Origin: Kutzneria viridogrisea
GTDB lineage: Bacteria; Actinomycetota; Actinomycetes; Mycobacteriales; Pseudonocardiaceae
DNA length: 64,000 bases
Assembly: GCA_014138725.1 (NCBI GenBank)
Contig: JACJID010000001.1
Location: 1,054,001-1,118,000 of the forward strand
Reading direction: 5' to 3'
Of this stretch, positions 1 to 9,131 are shown piece after piece; position 1 is the first letter of the stretch, and each line of letters opens with the position of its first letter. The position numbers and the translations under genes were made by a program. The notes beneath the pieces are model-generated. The model was not told the origin of the DNA and did no database searches. It worked only from the letters and a program-made list of their open reading frames with translations.

Positions 1-123
1 CAGCCGCAGATAGTCGCGATAGGACGGCATAACGGGCCTCGGAGGTGGTACGGCGTCGAGGTAGGCGCGCTATTCCTCTTTCGTGCGAGGCTCGGCCAGC
101 CCTGGGTGCGCGAAGTGCTTCAC
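1..123 (-). pseudogene. N-terminal part of a TnsC/TniB-like transposition ATPase, nonsense mutated, runs off the left edge
   Basis: The minus strand from a GTG at 121-123 reads VKHFAHPGLAEP, then an in-frame TAG at 70-72, then RAYLDAVPPPRP and MPSYRDYLRL to the window edge. This resembles the N-terminal segment that precedes the AAA+ domain in TnsC/TniB proteins of Tn7/Tn5053-like transposons. The GTG overlaps the stop of the tnsB-like frame as GTGA, the usual coupling of a tnsB-tnsC operon. Only about 40 codons are visible and the AAA+ core lies outside, so the assignment rests on the neighbour and on this short stretch. The TAG makes the copy look inactive. Confidence 0.5.
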
Positions 124-776
124 GGCCGGCCTACCGTGTGGTGAGGGTCCCAGATGTCCGCAGCCCGCACCGTGTCCAGGTCCAATCCGTCGTTCTCGTC
201 CTCGGATTGCTGCTCGACCGGTGGCGGGTCCGTGTGAGCGGGCGCGGCGCGGTCGGCGTCACGGCGTTGGGCTCGACCACGGTGAGCGTCGCGGGCCCAC
301 CGTGTCGTGCGGTGCGGGTCCATGTTTCCGGCGCGTCGGTGCGGTTCTGCAACTCCAGCAACGCGGCGGCCATCTCATCCTGGTCAGCGGGGTTCCGGCC
401 GTGGGAGGCGATCAGGCGGCGGGCTTCGCGGTGAGTCACGTCGGTGAACGGCTGATGTTCGCCCAGGGCGTGAGTCCAGCGCAGTACATGCCAGCGCCCG
501 TCGGCCGGATCGCGGAAGTAGGCGTGCAGCAGGTTGCGCGGGTCGCGACGGATCGGCCACAGCCCATCCGGATAGGGCGATCGGGCCTTGCGGTAGCGGT
601 AGAGGATCTCGGCGTTGTAGGTGAGGTAATCGATCTGGACACCCTCGGGTTGAATGGTGCGGCCCCCACCCGCGATGGGCAGCAGTTCGTAGTACAGGAC
701 CGCGTCGGTGGGGCAGTCCACATAGCCGGCGACCGCGATCGCCATCGCGTACGCCTCGTTGGGCGAGACACGCAGG
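120..776 (-). pseudogene. C-terminal part of a TnsB/Mu-type transposase, frameshifted and cut by an IS
   Basis: The minus-strand reading NLRVSPNEAYAMAIAVAG, then GVQIDYLTYNAEILYRYR, then LLHAYFRDPADGRW matches the C-terminal beta-barrel (Mu_transpos_C) of TnsB/TniA-like DDE transposases, where a target-end binding barrel follows the catalytic core. The frame used for 745-240 runs into an arginine-rich tail. Switching frame near 235 gives an acidic tail (SEDENDGLDLDTVRAADIWD) ending at 120 in a GTGA overlap with the tnsC-like gene, so a one-base lesion near 235 is likely. At the 5' end the frame is interrupted at 777 by an IS5-family element. The catalytic DDE core is not visible. Confidence 0.6.
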
Positions 777-1676
777 TTAGACCGAATCTCATTTGGCTAT
801 GTTCTCAGGCAGGCGATATCGTTGATCAACGATGAGCGATGTAGAGAAGTGGTGTCCGGAGCCATTGTGGCTGCTGGCGCAGCCGCTGTTGCCCGATGCG
901 CCGCAACGCCATCAGGGCGGGGGCCGGCGTCGACTGGGCGACCGCGCGGTGTTGGCCGCGATTCTATACGTGTTGCAGACCGGATGTGCCTGGTCAGCAC
1001 TGCCCGCATCGTTCGGAGTCAGTAGTCCCACCGCGCACCGCCGGTTCGCCGAGTGGGTCGAGGTGGACGTGTTCGCCCGGCTGCACCAGACACTGCTGGA
1101 CCTACTCGGCTCCGCTGGGGCGATTGACTGGTCACGGGCCTCGGTGGACAGCATGCACGTCCGGGCGGTCACAGGGGGGACCTGACCGGCCCCAGCCCGG
1201 TCGACCGGGGCAAGCCCGGCTCGAAGATCCACGCGATGAGCGAGCGGGGCGGCCTGCCGCTGGCGGTGGTCATCTCCGCCGCCAACCGCAATGACCACCA
1301 GGAATTGGAAACGGTGGTCGATGCCGTCACGCCGGTAGTCGGCCCGGTCGGGCGGCCCCGGCGTCGACCGCGCACGCTGCACGCGGACAAGGGCTACGAC
1401 TACCCGACCTGTCGAAAGGCGCTGCGTGGGCGGGGCATCATCGCCCGGATCGCCCGCCGAGGCATCGAGTCGGCCAGGAGGCTGGGGCGCCACCGGTATG
1501 TCATCGAACGGACCCTGGAGTGGGTTTCCCGGTTCCGACGGCTGGCGCGCCGCTACGAGCGTAAGGCCGCCTACTTCGCGGCATTCGCTCAGTTGGCCTG
1601 CACGGTGATCTGCTACCGACGGGCCATCAAGCTGGGCTTGTTGACCCACAACAACCCCAAATGAGATTTGGTCTAA
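777..1676 (+). mobile_element. IS5-family insertion sequence (IS427-like), complete
   Basis: A 900-bp element bounded by 20-bp inverted repeats: TTAGACCGAATCTCATTTGG at 777-796 and its complement, with one mismatch, at 1657-1676. It contains one transposase encoded in two overlapping frames. The outer TTA/TAA triplets look like the TNA target typical of this group. Reading the minus strand across the element, LNLYLPPN on the right joins in frame to LRVSPNEAYAM on the left, so it inserted into the tnsB-like gene. Confidence 0.85.
832..1664 (+). CDS. IS5-family DDE transposase, made by -1 frameshift (OrfA 832-1185, OrfB frame to 1664)
   Basis: OrfA (from 832) carries the N-terminal part (WLLAQPLLP, QTGCAWSALP) and the first catalytic Asp in SVDSMHVRA. 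It stops at 1183-1185. The -1 frame continues DLTGPSPVDRGKPGSKIH, then SAANRNDHQEL, the second Asp in LHADKGYD and the Glu in HRYVIERTLEW, ending at 1664. A run of six G at 1174-1179 lies exactly where the frames must join (VTGG to DLTG), so slippage there would give a fusion of about 277 aa. Two-frame organisation with slippage is known for IS427-group elements. All three catalytic residues are present, so the element may be active. Confidence 0.85.
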
Positions 1677-1760
1677 GGCGGGAGGTAGAGATTCAAGGTC
1701 TGTCCATTCGCGACGGCGTCGAGCATGGCCTGTAACTCTGTGGGCGGGGGCCTGGTTGAC
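1677..1760 (-). pseudogene. tnsB-like segment on the far side of the IS5 element
   Basis: The minus strand here reads PPTELQAMLDAVANGQTLNL then YLPP, ending flush with the IS. If the IS is removed together with one target triplet, this joins in frame to LRVSPNEAYAM at 776. The open frame fails further upstream (stop at 1802-1804), so only a short piece of the N-terminal side survives. The assignment is inferred from the frame continuity and not from a recognised domain. Confidence 0.4.
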
Positions 1761-1799
1761 CACGCTCGCCACCAGTGCTGCAGCAACCTCCACGAGGCC

Positions 1800-2050
1800 A
1801 GCTATCCACGGACCCGCCGAAGAGCGCGTGGCCAGGACGGTCGCGGTGTGTCTCCGTGTGCCGTCCGGTCCCCACCAGCCCAGCTGGGCGTCAGCGGCCC
1901 ACCAGGTCTGGGTGCGACCGTCGCGGAACACGCGGGTGACCTTGGACCAGTCACCGGGCTCATCGGGGCTGGTCCCGGCCAGCGATGGCTGGTCGCGCCA
2001 GGCCCGCTGGGCAGGGACGAACTGGTCGCCCAGTTGTCGATGTGGATCTG
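1800..2050 (-). pseudogene. Degenerate fragment resembling an IS701-family transposase
   Basis: The minus strand reads WSKVTRVFRDGRTQTWWAA followed by DAQLGWWGPDGTRR, which resembles a conserved stretch of IS701-like DDE transposases (DGRRQTWWAAEATLGWW type, from memory). No catalytic triad is visible, the frame has a stop upstream near 2055, and similarity fades after about 1860. It is probably an old insertion next to the tnsB remnant. Confidence 0.35.
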
Positions 2051-2300
2051 GGGCCTACTGGACCTCATGTGCCGCGCGGCCGGCGTGGTCATCGACCCCG
2101 ACGAGCCGCTGCCGCCCCTAGCGGACGCGGCGACCTGAATCTCGTCTTTCTCACTCTATGTGCTTAACCCGACGCGCGACACGCGATTGCTGGTACATCG
2201 ACGTATCGGTTACCTTGTGGCTCCGCTGATCGCGGAGTGTGACGGTGGCCGTGGCAGCGGGGTGATCCGCCAGATGTCGGCACAGGGGAGGGAACAGGGA

Positions 2301-2543
2301 GTGACCAGCCAGAAGGGGGCCTGGGACTGGCTGGACCAAGCCGCCCAGGAAGCGCAAAAAACGATCGAGCGCCTGTACGTGGAGGCCCGGTCCAGCCTCA
2401 GCGACGAACACCTGGGCGAAGCCCCAGGCGACACGGCTGACGGTGTCGGGTCGCGGCCCGGCGACTCGGCTGAACCGCCCGACGCCAGGCAGGGGTACGG
2501 GACAGAGCAGACAGGGCTTGGCGCGATGGACACCTCGTCGTGA
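2301..2543 (+). CDS. Small hypothetical protein (80 aa)
   Basis: The product begins with VTSQKGAWDWLDQAAQEA and has an amphipathic helical N-terminal half (QKTIERLYVEARSSL) and an acidic, Gly/Pro-rich, disordered-looking tail. I chose the GTG at 2301 because GGGAGGG stands seven to twelve bases upstream; a longer frame from 2160 has no comparable site. The stop overlaps the GTG of the LuxR-type regulator (GTGA-type, 2540-2543), which suggests co-transcription and translational coupling. I do not recognise the family. It might be an accessory factor for the regulator, but nothing in the sequence shows that. Confidence 0.6.
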   Translation: MTSQKGAWDWLDQAAQEAQKTIERLYVEARSSLSDEHLGEAPGDTADGVGSRPGDSAEPPDARQGYGTEQTGLGAMDTSS

Positions 2544-3232
2544 AGACCCACGTCCGGTTCACGGGGATACTGCGGGTCCTGGCCATCGACGCGACCCCGC
2601 TGGTCCGCGTGGGGCTGCGCATCGTGATCGAGCAGGCGGCAGGCCTGGAGTGGCTCGGCGCTACGGACAACCCAAACGAGCTACGTAGGGGTCTGTCGAC
2701 GCTGCTGCCGCACATCGTGATCGTCGATGGCGCGGTCGACCCCTACGGTCACCTCGTCCGGGATCTTGTTGGCGAGAATCCCAGGCTGACCGTGGTGGCT
2801 TTGCTGCATGACCACCAACGCACCGACGTGTGGCTGCGCACCGTCCGAGACGCCGGTGCCCACGGCGTGGTTCGCCGGGACGCTGCCCCGTCCAGCTTGG
2901 TCACCGCAGTCGTATCCGCGTACACCACCCGGCGGTTCATCGACCCCGGCCTTCGCGTGGCCGGACACCGCGGGCCCGACAACGCCGACACGCTGTTAAC
3001 GCCACGGCAGCACGAGATCCTGCGGATGATCGCCAGCGGAATACGTGAGGCGACCATTGCCGAGAAACTGTTCGTGTCTCCAGCCACGGTGCGCACCCAC
3101 ATCAAACAACTGCGCGGACGCCTGGGAGCCAGGGACCGGGCGCACGCGATCGCCCGCGCGTTCTCCCTTGGCCTCCTGCCCCTACCCACGAACGTCACCG
3201 GGAGTGTCGATCTTCCTGCTCTCGCTGATTGA
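2540..3232 (+). CDS. NarL/LuxR-family response regulator
   Basis: A 230-aa DNA-binding regulator. Residues about 10-125 resemble a receiver domain, with a putative phospho-acceptor Asp at about 63 (HIVIVDGAV), but the acidic pair at the N-terminus is reduced (AIDATP) and the conserved late Lys is not evident (GAHGVVRRD). It may therefore be an atypical receiver. Residues about 152-212 are a LuxR-type HTH (LTPRQHEILRMIASG, then VSPATVRTHIKQLRGRLGA). The start overlaps the preceding small ORF by 4 nt. No histidine kinase lies beside it, so it may be an orphan. Confidence 0.85.
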   Translation: MKTHVRFTGILRVLAIDATPLVRVGLRIVIEQAAGLEWLGATDNPNELRRGLSTLLPHIVIVDGAVDPYGHLVRDLVGENPRLTVVALLHDHQRTDVWLRTVRDAGAHGVVRRDAAPSSLVTAVVSAYTTRRFIDPGLRVAGHRGPDNADTLLTPRQHEILRMIASGIREATIAEKLFVSPATVRTHIKQLRGRLGARDRAHAIARAFSLGLLPLPTNVTGSVDLPALAD

Positions 3233-3269
3233 CGTGATCTCAGCGACTTTCAGACGAGTCGTCCATGCT

Positions 3270-3899
3270 TGAAACTGAGTGAGTACGAGTGCGGCTTTGA
3301 CGATGGTGCCGATCTTGCGAGGGCTAGCTGTGAGGTGCCGCAGGGCACGCCAGCGTCCGGCAAGTACGGCGTGTGTGCACGCCAATGCCCGTGCCGTCGT
3401 ATCCGCCGTCGGCCAGCGTGGGCAGGTCGAGTTGGGAGGCAGCCCAGTAGATGGCGCCGAGCACGTGTTTGCGGGCGCAGGTCAGGTCGTGGAACGAACC
3501 GGGTTCGACATCGGAGACCCACAGCGGGAACCCACTCGGCGCCGACAGCGCCTGGATATTGCCGCTGTGCTCGTGGGCCTTTCCTGAATGCCAGAGGTCG
3601 ATCTGTTCGCCTTTCACGCAGGTGGTCTGCTCGTCGCAGCGGTCGACCGAGAAGCTCTTGCCGTCCAGGATCGCGTAGTCGTTGGCTCGCTGTACGGCGT
3701 CGTGCAGGTCTGGTGCCCGCTCGGCGAGGACCGTGATGACCTCGTCCAGGTAACGGTAGCCAGTGGCGCGGGAGACGCCGTAATCGCGTGCCAGCGCGGT
3801 GACATCGGTGTTCTGGCGGAACCACCGCAGACCCAGCACGGCCTGCCGGAAGCAGGTCAACGCCCGGGTTGCCGTGCGGGTGCCACTCGAACAGCCCAA
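3270..3899 (-). pseudogene. IS5-family (DDE_Tnp_4) transposase, internally deleted and frameshifted
   Basis: The minus strand encodes an HTH segment (DYGVSRATGYRYLDEV), a first Asp in YAILDGKSFSVD, SGFPLWVSDVEPGSFHDL, and a second Asp in LPTLADGGYDGTGIGVHT. It then loses the homologous frame. A second frame picks up the C-terminus (RWRALRHLTASPRKIG, IVKAALVLTQFQ) around 3270-3350. The segment between, which should hold the third catalytic residue, is missing, so this is a dead copy. The bounds are approximate and I could not identify inverted repeats. The 3900-4283 interval beyond it holds nothing I can assign. Confidence 0.7.
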
Positions 3900-4283
3900 C
3901 GAACTGACTCGGCCGCAGGGGACCTACGATCAGATGATCAAGACGGTAGGGGTTTGCCGGTAATGATCAGTGTTGTTGCGTGGCAGTCTTGGGATTCCCC
4001 GTCGCCATGACACCGGAGCAAGATCGACCCCACGATCCAGGCGGGAGTGGAGCGTGGGGCAACCTCACAGCCTTGAGGCAGAACCGGAATAAACGTTCAC
4101 GAGGGCACGCTTCGCGCAGTGCAGTGTTTTTTACAGGCTGTTTGCCGGCGGAGCTGCGAATTGTCGCCGCCGGCCGAGTATACCTGTATTTGCTGCATGT
4201 TTGGTGGCGGCGCGCAGGAACCCCGTGAACCGGGGATCGCTCGAATGGAGCAACAGAGGCCACCCGCAGGGGGTGTGAGGACA

Positions 4284-4775
4284 ATGACGGATTCACCGGT
4301 ACTGCCGTCGACGGCCCGACCGGCGCCTGAATGGCTGCGGAATCTTGCCGCGGCCAGGGCCCACTATGAGGAACGGTTCGGCTGGCCGATGGCTGTGCAG
4401 GTCGCCGAACGGCAGCTGGCCGTCACGCTCGGCCAGGTGGTGGACGCGATCACCATGCCGGCCGAGCTGGCCGCGCGGGTGCACGCGCAACTGGGCATCG
4501 CCATGCTGGCCGGCCCGGTGATCGCGCACCCGGACGGCAGGTTCTGGACCTTCCTGACCCAGACGTTGTCGACGCCGCGGAACGACCTCATGAACGATCT
4601 TGCCGAGCAGGATGTGCGGCACGCCGCGGCCGGCAGGTACGCCGTGATCCCGACAGAGCTCACCGACGCGGGCTGGCGGTGGATCGCCGAGCCACGACCG
4701 AACCAGATGCTGCCGTCGGCGTACGCCGTGGTGGCCACCGCGCGCCGGGTGCGCGCCGCCGACCCGGCTGCGTGA
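4284..4775 (+). CDS. Hypothetical protein (163 aa) of an actinomycete-specific type
   Basis: The product starts MTDSPVLPSTARPAPEWL and is a soluble alpha/beta protein with no signal peptide or membrane segment. Conserved-looking stretches are HYEERFGWPMAVQV, AMLAGPVIAHPDGRFW and WRWIAEPRPNQMLPSAYAV. Similar short proteins occur widely in Pseudonocardiales, but I know no function. The start at 4284 has GTGAGG upstream; 4245 (ATG) is an in-frame alternative. No operon partner is close: the left neighbour is transposase debris and the downstream 600 bp is empty. Confidence 0.65.
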   Translation: MTDSPVLPSTARPAPEWLRNLAAARAHYEERFGWPMAVQVAERQLAVTLGQVVDAITMPAELAARVHAQLGIAMLAGPVIAHPDGRFWTFLTQTLSTPRNDLMNDLAEQDVRHAAAGRYAVIPTELTDAGWRWIAEPRPNQMLPSAYAVVATARRVRAADPAA

Positions 4776-5451
4776 TCTTGAGACCCGCGTGTGGATCCCC
4801 GGAGAGCGTCCGAGTCAGCAGAGCACCGGCTGACGACGTGCCGGAACTTGGAATTCTTAGCCAATTCGCCAGCGCTCGAACGTAGCCGACACACCTGAAT
4901 ATTCCCATGCGGTTCTCGGTGTGCCCAAAGAGGACGACACCATGCCGTCGGCATGAGCACGAGTTGTTGGTCGGCACCGTGTGGTGTCGGTCGGCCTACG
5001 GGCGCGTCTGGTGGACCGTGGGACATTCCCATTCTGCCAGGCCACTTTGCCCCTGGGCTGCGCGTCGCGGCCTGTGTCCAACCTGGACCTTCATCGAAGA
5101 ACCGAGCTTGAGGCGACGGACCTGGCCGAAGCCGGTCCTGGAACCTAGGGGTGGGACCGAGGCCAGGATGACGGAACTGGCGCCCGGCCGGCAGACCAAA
5201 CCAGCCGGCACACCCGGCCTCATCCGCACTCAGGCGCGAGTCGTCTGACTAGCCAGGCAGGCCGCGCACGCGGACCTCGATGGCCCGCCGCGCCGCCTCG
5301 ATCCACACCTACGGCGTGGTCACCTCGATCCCCCAGTACATCGGCTCGGCGGTCGCGATCGTGGTGGTCGCAGCGATCGGCGTCCGTCTCGGCCGACGTC
5401 CCGCCGCTGGCGGCGGAAATGCGAAGTTCCCCCACACGCTGGGGAGCTCAC
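4776..5451. other. Region without a supported gene
   Basis: No open frame here has a credible start, Shine-Dalgarno and protein-like composition. A short plus-strand stretch at 5280-5410 encodes a hydrophobic segment (YIGSAVAIVVVAAIGVRLG), which could be the tail of a lost membrane protein ending against the IS30 fragment. Confidence 0.4.
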
Positions 5452-5649
5452 ATGGCGAGGACGCCGTTGTCTCTGGAGGAGGTTGACGAGGTCTGGCGTC
5501 GCTGGCGCTCCGGGCAAGCGGTGAAGGTGTCAGCCCGGCAGATGAGGCGACACCCCTCGACCGTGCGGGATCTACTCAGGCGTTGTGGTGGTGTGCGCCC
5601 GACGTCCCACCGACGCGCAGCACTTCGACTGTCCCTGACCGAGCGGTGA
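5452..5649 (+). pseudogene. N-terminal fragment of an IS30-family transposase
   Basis: The frame begins MARTPLSLEEVDEVWRRW and continues QMRRHPSTVRDLLRRCGGVR up to RAALRLSLTER, then stops. This is the N-terminal HTH region that precedes the EEREEISRGL motif of actinomycete IS30-like transposases. The catalytic domain is absent. The same N-terminus occurs in the miniature element at 44362-44524, which shares the opening motif SxEEVDEVWRRW. Confidence 0.6.
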
Positions 5650-5719
5650 GGGACAGGCCCGCAACGACGGCGGCGCCGGATCGCGTTCGCATGCGTTGTC
5701 TCCTCGGGTGAGTCCGGCG

Positions 5720-7138
5720 CTACGGCGCAGTGGAACCGACGTCGGCCGTGGTCAGCGGCCGGGCTGGGGTGGCCACGTTGTACTGGTCGGCGCCGACGTC
5801 CTTGGCGGCGGGCCGGGTCTGCCCGTCGATGTCGAGGGTTGCCTGCGGGAACGAGCCGGTCGCCGCGCCGATCGCCGGACTGGTGGCGGTGGGCCGCAGG
5901 AGCCCGTGCGCATCCCGCACCAGCCGCGGGTCGATCGTGCGGTACGCACCGGCGGGCAGGGTGCCGGCGGGTGCGCCAAACAGGATGTTGCCGGTGAAGT
6001 GCAACGCCGTGCCGATACCGGTGGCCGCCGGCTGGCCGTGGCCGAGCAGGATGTTGTCGGCCAGCGTGTCGTCGGAGGGCGGGAACGGCTTGCTGCTCTC
6101 GTACCAGACGATGTTGCCGGTACCGGAGAGCGTGTTGAAGGCGACCAGGCAGTGGTCGGCAGCCTCGTGGTCGGTGCCGCTGGTGGTGTCGTCGCGCACT
6201 TCGCCGCCGCCGACCTCCATCGGTGTCCCGGCGGTGTCCTCCACGATGTTGTTGATGATGACGTGGTTGTTGCCGAAGAAGCGGATGCCGGTGGTACCGC
6301 CGATGAGAATGTTGCCTTCGACGAGGGTGTTCCACCCGTGCCGCAACGAGATCGTGCCACGACTGTTGACGATGGTGTTGTACCGCACCACGTTGTTGGT
6401 CGACTTCACCGAGATCGCCTCGGAGTCACCGTCGGCCTTGTCGAACAAGTTGTCCTCGATCAGCCCGTTCGCCACAGCGTGCTGCCGGCCGGACAGTCCG
6501 AAGCGGATCGACTCGCCGCCGTTAGCGCCCTTGTACTGGTGGTTGAAGAAGTAGTTGTGATGCACGTGTACCCGCTGCGCCATGTCGTGCGCACCCGGCC
6601 CGACGACCTGCAGGTACACCCCGACCGCCGTACGGTTCTCGAAAGTGTTGTGGTCGACCTCGGTGTCGCTGGCCGCGACGGTCAGGTCGGCGTTCCCCGG
6701 GTTGCCCTGGAACACGTTTCGCGTTATCCGGTTGCCGGCGGCGCCGCCGGGTACGGTTAGCCCCGCGTCGTTGGCGAACACGAACCCCTGCACAACGACA
6801 TGGGACGCCCCGGTCAGGTCCAGCCCGCCAGACCCGGTGAACCGCACCTGCCCGAGCGCGGCGATCGTGATTGGCGCCTGCGCGGTACCCGAGCGCCCCA
6901 CCCGGATCGGACCGGCGCCGTAGACGCCGGCGGCCACCTCAAGCCGGTCGCCCGGCCGAGCCTGCGCCAGGACCACGGGCAGCTGGCCGGGTGAAGATAC
7001 CGTCAGTGTGCGCGGCGTTGTCCCGGTGGCCGTGCTGGCCGACGAGGCGAGCTGGCCACCGCAGACGGCGAGCAGTCCGGCCAGGCCGGCGGCGACCAGC
7101 ACGCCAAGCCTCCGGAGTAGGGGTACGGTGCGGACCAT
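5720..7138 (-). CDS. Secreted polysaccharide lyase family 6 (alginate lyase/chondroitinase B-like)
   Basis: A 472-aa extracellular right-handed beta-helix lyase, expected to cleave uronic-acid polysaccharides by beta-elimination. I placed the start at 7138 because AGGAG precedes that ATG by five bases and a signal peptide follows directly (MVRTVPLLRR, then a hydrophobic run to ASSAS). The family's catalytic Lys/Arg pair fits EAISVKSTNNVVRYNT and GTISLRHGWNTLVEGN. Parallel beta-helix repeats (HHNYFFN, IEDNLFDKADGDSE, RYNTIVNS, NIVEDTAGTP) run through the middle. A longer frame to 7519 exists but has no initiation signal. The closest actinomycete homologues are usually annotated only as polysaccharide lyase 6, so the substrate is open. 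It stands alone with no sugar transporter nearby. Confidence 0.9.
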   Translation of the reverse strand: MVRTVPLLRRLGVLVAAGLAGLLAVCGGQLASSASTATGTTPRTLTVSSPGQLPVVLAQARPGDRLEVAAGVYGAGPIRVGRSGTAQAPITIAALGQVRFTGSGGLDLTGASHVVVQGFVFANDAGLTVPGGAAGNRITRNVFQGNPGNADLTVAASDTEVDHNTFENRTAVGVYLQVVGPGAHDMAQRVHVHHNYFFNHQYKGANGGESIRFGLSGRQHAVANGLIEDNLFDKADGDSEAISVKSTNNVVRYNTIVNSRGTISLRHGWNTLVEGNILIGGTTGIRFFGNNHVIINNIVEDTAGTPMEVGGGEVRDDTTSGTDHEAADHCLVAFNTLSGTGNIVWYESSKPFPPSDDTLADNILLGHGQPAATGIGTALHFTGNILFGAPAGTLPAGAYRTIDPRLVRDAHGLLRPTATSPAIGAATGSFPQATLDIDGQTRPAAKDVGADQYNVATPARPLTTADVGSTAP

Positions 7139-8506
7139 GTGTGCTCCTAGAGTTGGGGGCCTCTCAGGCGGGTCAGGGCAGGGTGATGAGGGCGGCGCTG
7201 CTGGACCCCGAGGGTGATGCGGGCAGGCCTCGCCGGATGTCGGGACCTGGGTGGCAGGTTCGGGGGTGAAGTGGCCGTTTGCGTCGACGGCCGGGTTGCC
7301 GGCCTTCACGGTGACGGCGCGGTGGGTAGTGGGGTACTCGGCAAACAGCCCGCTGGCCTGGTTACCTAGGGCGACGACGCTAACCGTGCCGAGGCCGCCG
7401 CGACCGTCCAACGGATCCTGGACCGGCCCCGCATCCGCACCACACTCATCCCCACTCCCGGCGTCGGGTGGCAGCCATCTACGACGGCTACTGCGGCGGC
7501 CCCACCAGAGAAGCACCAAAGATCGGATGAGTCAAGACTCAGGGTCGCGTCGTGCGTGATCACCAGATCCAGTCCCACCAGCCAGAACAGACTATCCTTC
7601 GAATCCTCTCGAATCGGCATCCAATGCTGATCATCGCATCTGATCGAGCAGAGATCCTATGTATTTGCGACCGCGGTCAGGCTGTCCAGCACGATCGAGA
7701 TCACGCGTTCGGATGGGGGACGGCCCGCAGAGCCAAGCCACGCACTGCCACTGCCGTGCCTGGGTGCGCCGCAGCGTGCAGGTCCTGAACCTTGCTGGGT
7801 GGGGGCCCGGACGATTGCTCGGGACCTTGGATGGTGAGGAGGCTGGCCGATCACCAATCGTGGTCAACCAGGAACGTCCATCCAGCGGGACCCGACGCCG
7901 TTGTGCCGCATGCCGGGTCAGCCAGGGGCACCGAGCGGCCGTGATGGGCGCCTATCAGCCGAATCACACGGTGGCCACGGCCCATCCCTCTGCTGTGTGG
8001 GCGATCCGGAGCACGGCCAACCGTGCGAGGTTGACCGCGGCGGCAGCAGCGAGAAGTCAGCGGTCACTTTCCGTAACGCCTCCATCGGCTGCGCCACGGA
8101 CTTCAGCAGACACGGCATCGACACCAACGCCTTTCACAACAAGGAACACGAACTGCGATGGTGACTCACCACCAGGGCATGATCACGTGACACGCCGTGC
8201 TGCGGATGCGCTCGGGAGCCGTGCCCGTGGACGTCGAAGGACACCAGCGGCGTACCGCTGATCGTGGGGAACGCGCCCGCATGTCGAGTTGAGGATGTCT
8301 CGACGATGCCGGGCAGACAGCGACGGAACGGGACGTGTGGGCGGCAGCCGAATTAGGGACTTAAGGCCCTAGTGTCGATTATCAGGCTACGGACATCGTG
8401 TCCCCGGCATCGTGCGTGGGGTCCCACCGTGCACATGCCCCACACCTCAAACGGTTGGCGCGTCGCTGTCCCGCGCCGTCGGCGTCGCAGCGGAGGGAGG
8501 GCGGTC
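7139..8506. other. 1.4-kb region without a supported gene
   Basis: Several overlapping open frames exist (for example 7659-8261 plus), but their products are Arg/Pro/Ser-rich with no recognisable motif and no clear ribosome site. The minus strand at 7250-7430 (SVVALGNQASGLFAEYPTTH, then AVTVKAGNPAVDANGHF) has protein-like composition and may be the wreck of a gene upstream of the lyase. Its frame continues into the lyase leader without an initiation signal. Confidence 0.4.
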
Positions 8507-9112
8507 GTGCCCGCACACAGTGCCCTACTCCCGATCGAACACGTCGACGTCACCACGTCGGATCCAGAGGTCGCGCAGGCGACGCTCGACGAGCTGTATG
8601 TGCCGAACTGGCTCCACCGCCCGGATACGGACAGCTTCACGTTGCGGTTACGCCGACACGCGGTCGGTGACCTGTGCGTGGACCAGGTGCGGATCAGCGG
8701 CTCGCTGTCGCTGGACACCGCTGCCTTCCCGCGCAGGGTGTTCGGCTTCCTGCACGCCGGCCAGTGGAGCGGCGCCACTCGGCGGGAGGAGTTGCGCGGC
8801 CGGGCTGGGCTGACCTACGCGCTGCCGCCGCAGGACGCGGGCGCCTACACCCTGTCGGCCATCGCGGCAGCCGCCCGGGGGAGCCCACGGGCGTTGCAGG
8901 ACGCCTTCCGCCACCACGACACCACCCCCATGGCCTACCTGCACCAGGTCCGCCTATACCACGCGTACCAGGATCTGCTCGCCGCCACCGGCGACACTAT
9001 CGCGGAGATCGCCCGTCGCTGGGGATTCGCCACCCCGGGCCAGTTCTCCGCCCGCTACCGCGACACCTACGGCCACCCGCCCCACCGGGACCTGGTCCAC
9101 GAACCCCTCTGA
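8507..9112 (+). CDS. Short AraC-family transcriptional regulator with a reduced sensor domain
   Basis: A 201-aa protein starting at GTG 8507, preceded by GGAGGGAGGG. The C-terminal 100 residues are an AraC HTH pair (LSAIAAAARGSPRALQDAF, then DTIAEIARRWGFATPGQFSARYRDTYG). The N-terminal sensor is only about 100 aa; the neighbouring AraC protein has about 210, so this copy lacks the middle of the sensor domain. It lies 19 bp upstream of the full-length paralogue and is likely co-transcribed with it. The truncation could be an old deletion (RVFGFLHAGQWS joins abruptly to GATRREELRGRAG) or a functional short form. Confidence 0.75.
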   Translation: MPAHSALLPIEHVDVTTSDPEVAQATLDELYVPNWLHRPDTDSFTLRLRRHAVGDLCVDQVRISGSLSLDTAAFPRRVFGFLHAGQWSGATRREELRGRAGLTYALPPQDAGAYTLSAIAAAARGSPRALQDAFRHHDTTPMAYLHQVRLYHAYQDLLAATGDTIAEIARRWGFATPGQFSARYRDTYGHPPHRDLVHEPL

Positions 9113-9131
9113 GCACGGCACGGGGACCATC

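Noticed and set aside
7659-8261. Open frame of 200 codons on the plus strand
   Set aside because: Low-complexity Arg/Ser/Thr-rich product, no ribosome site, and competing frames of equal length.
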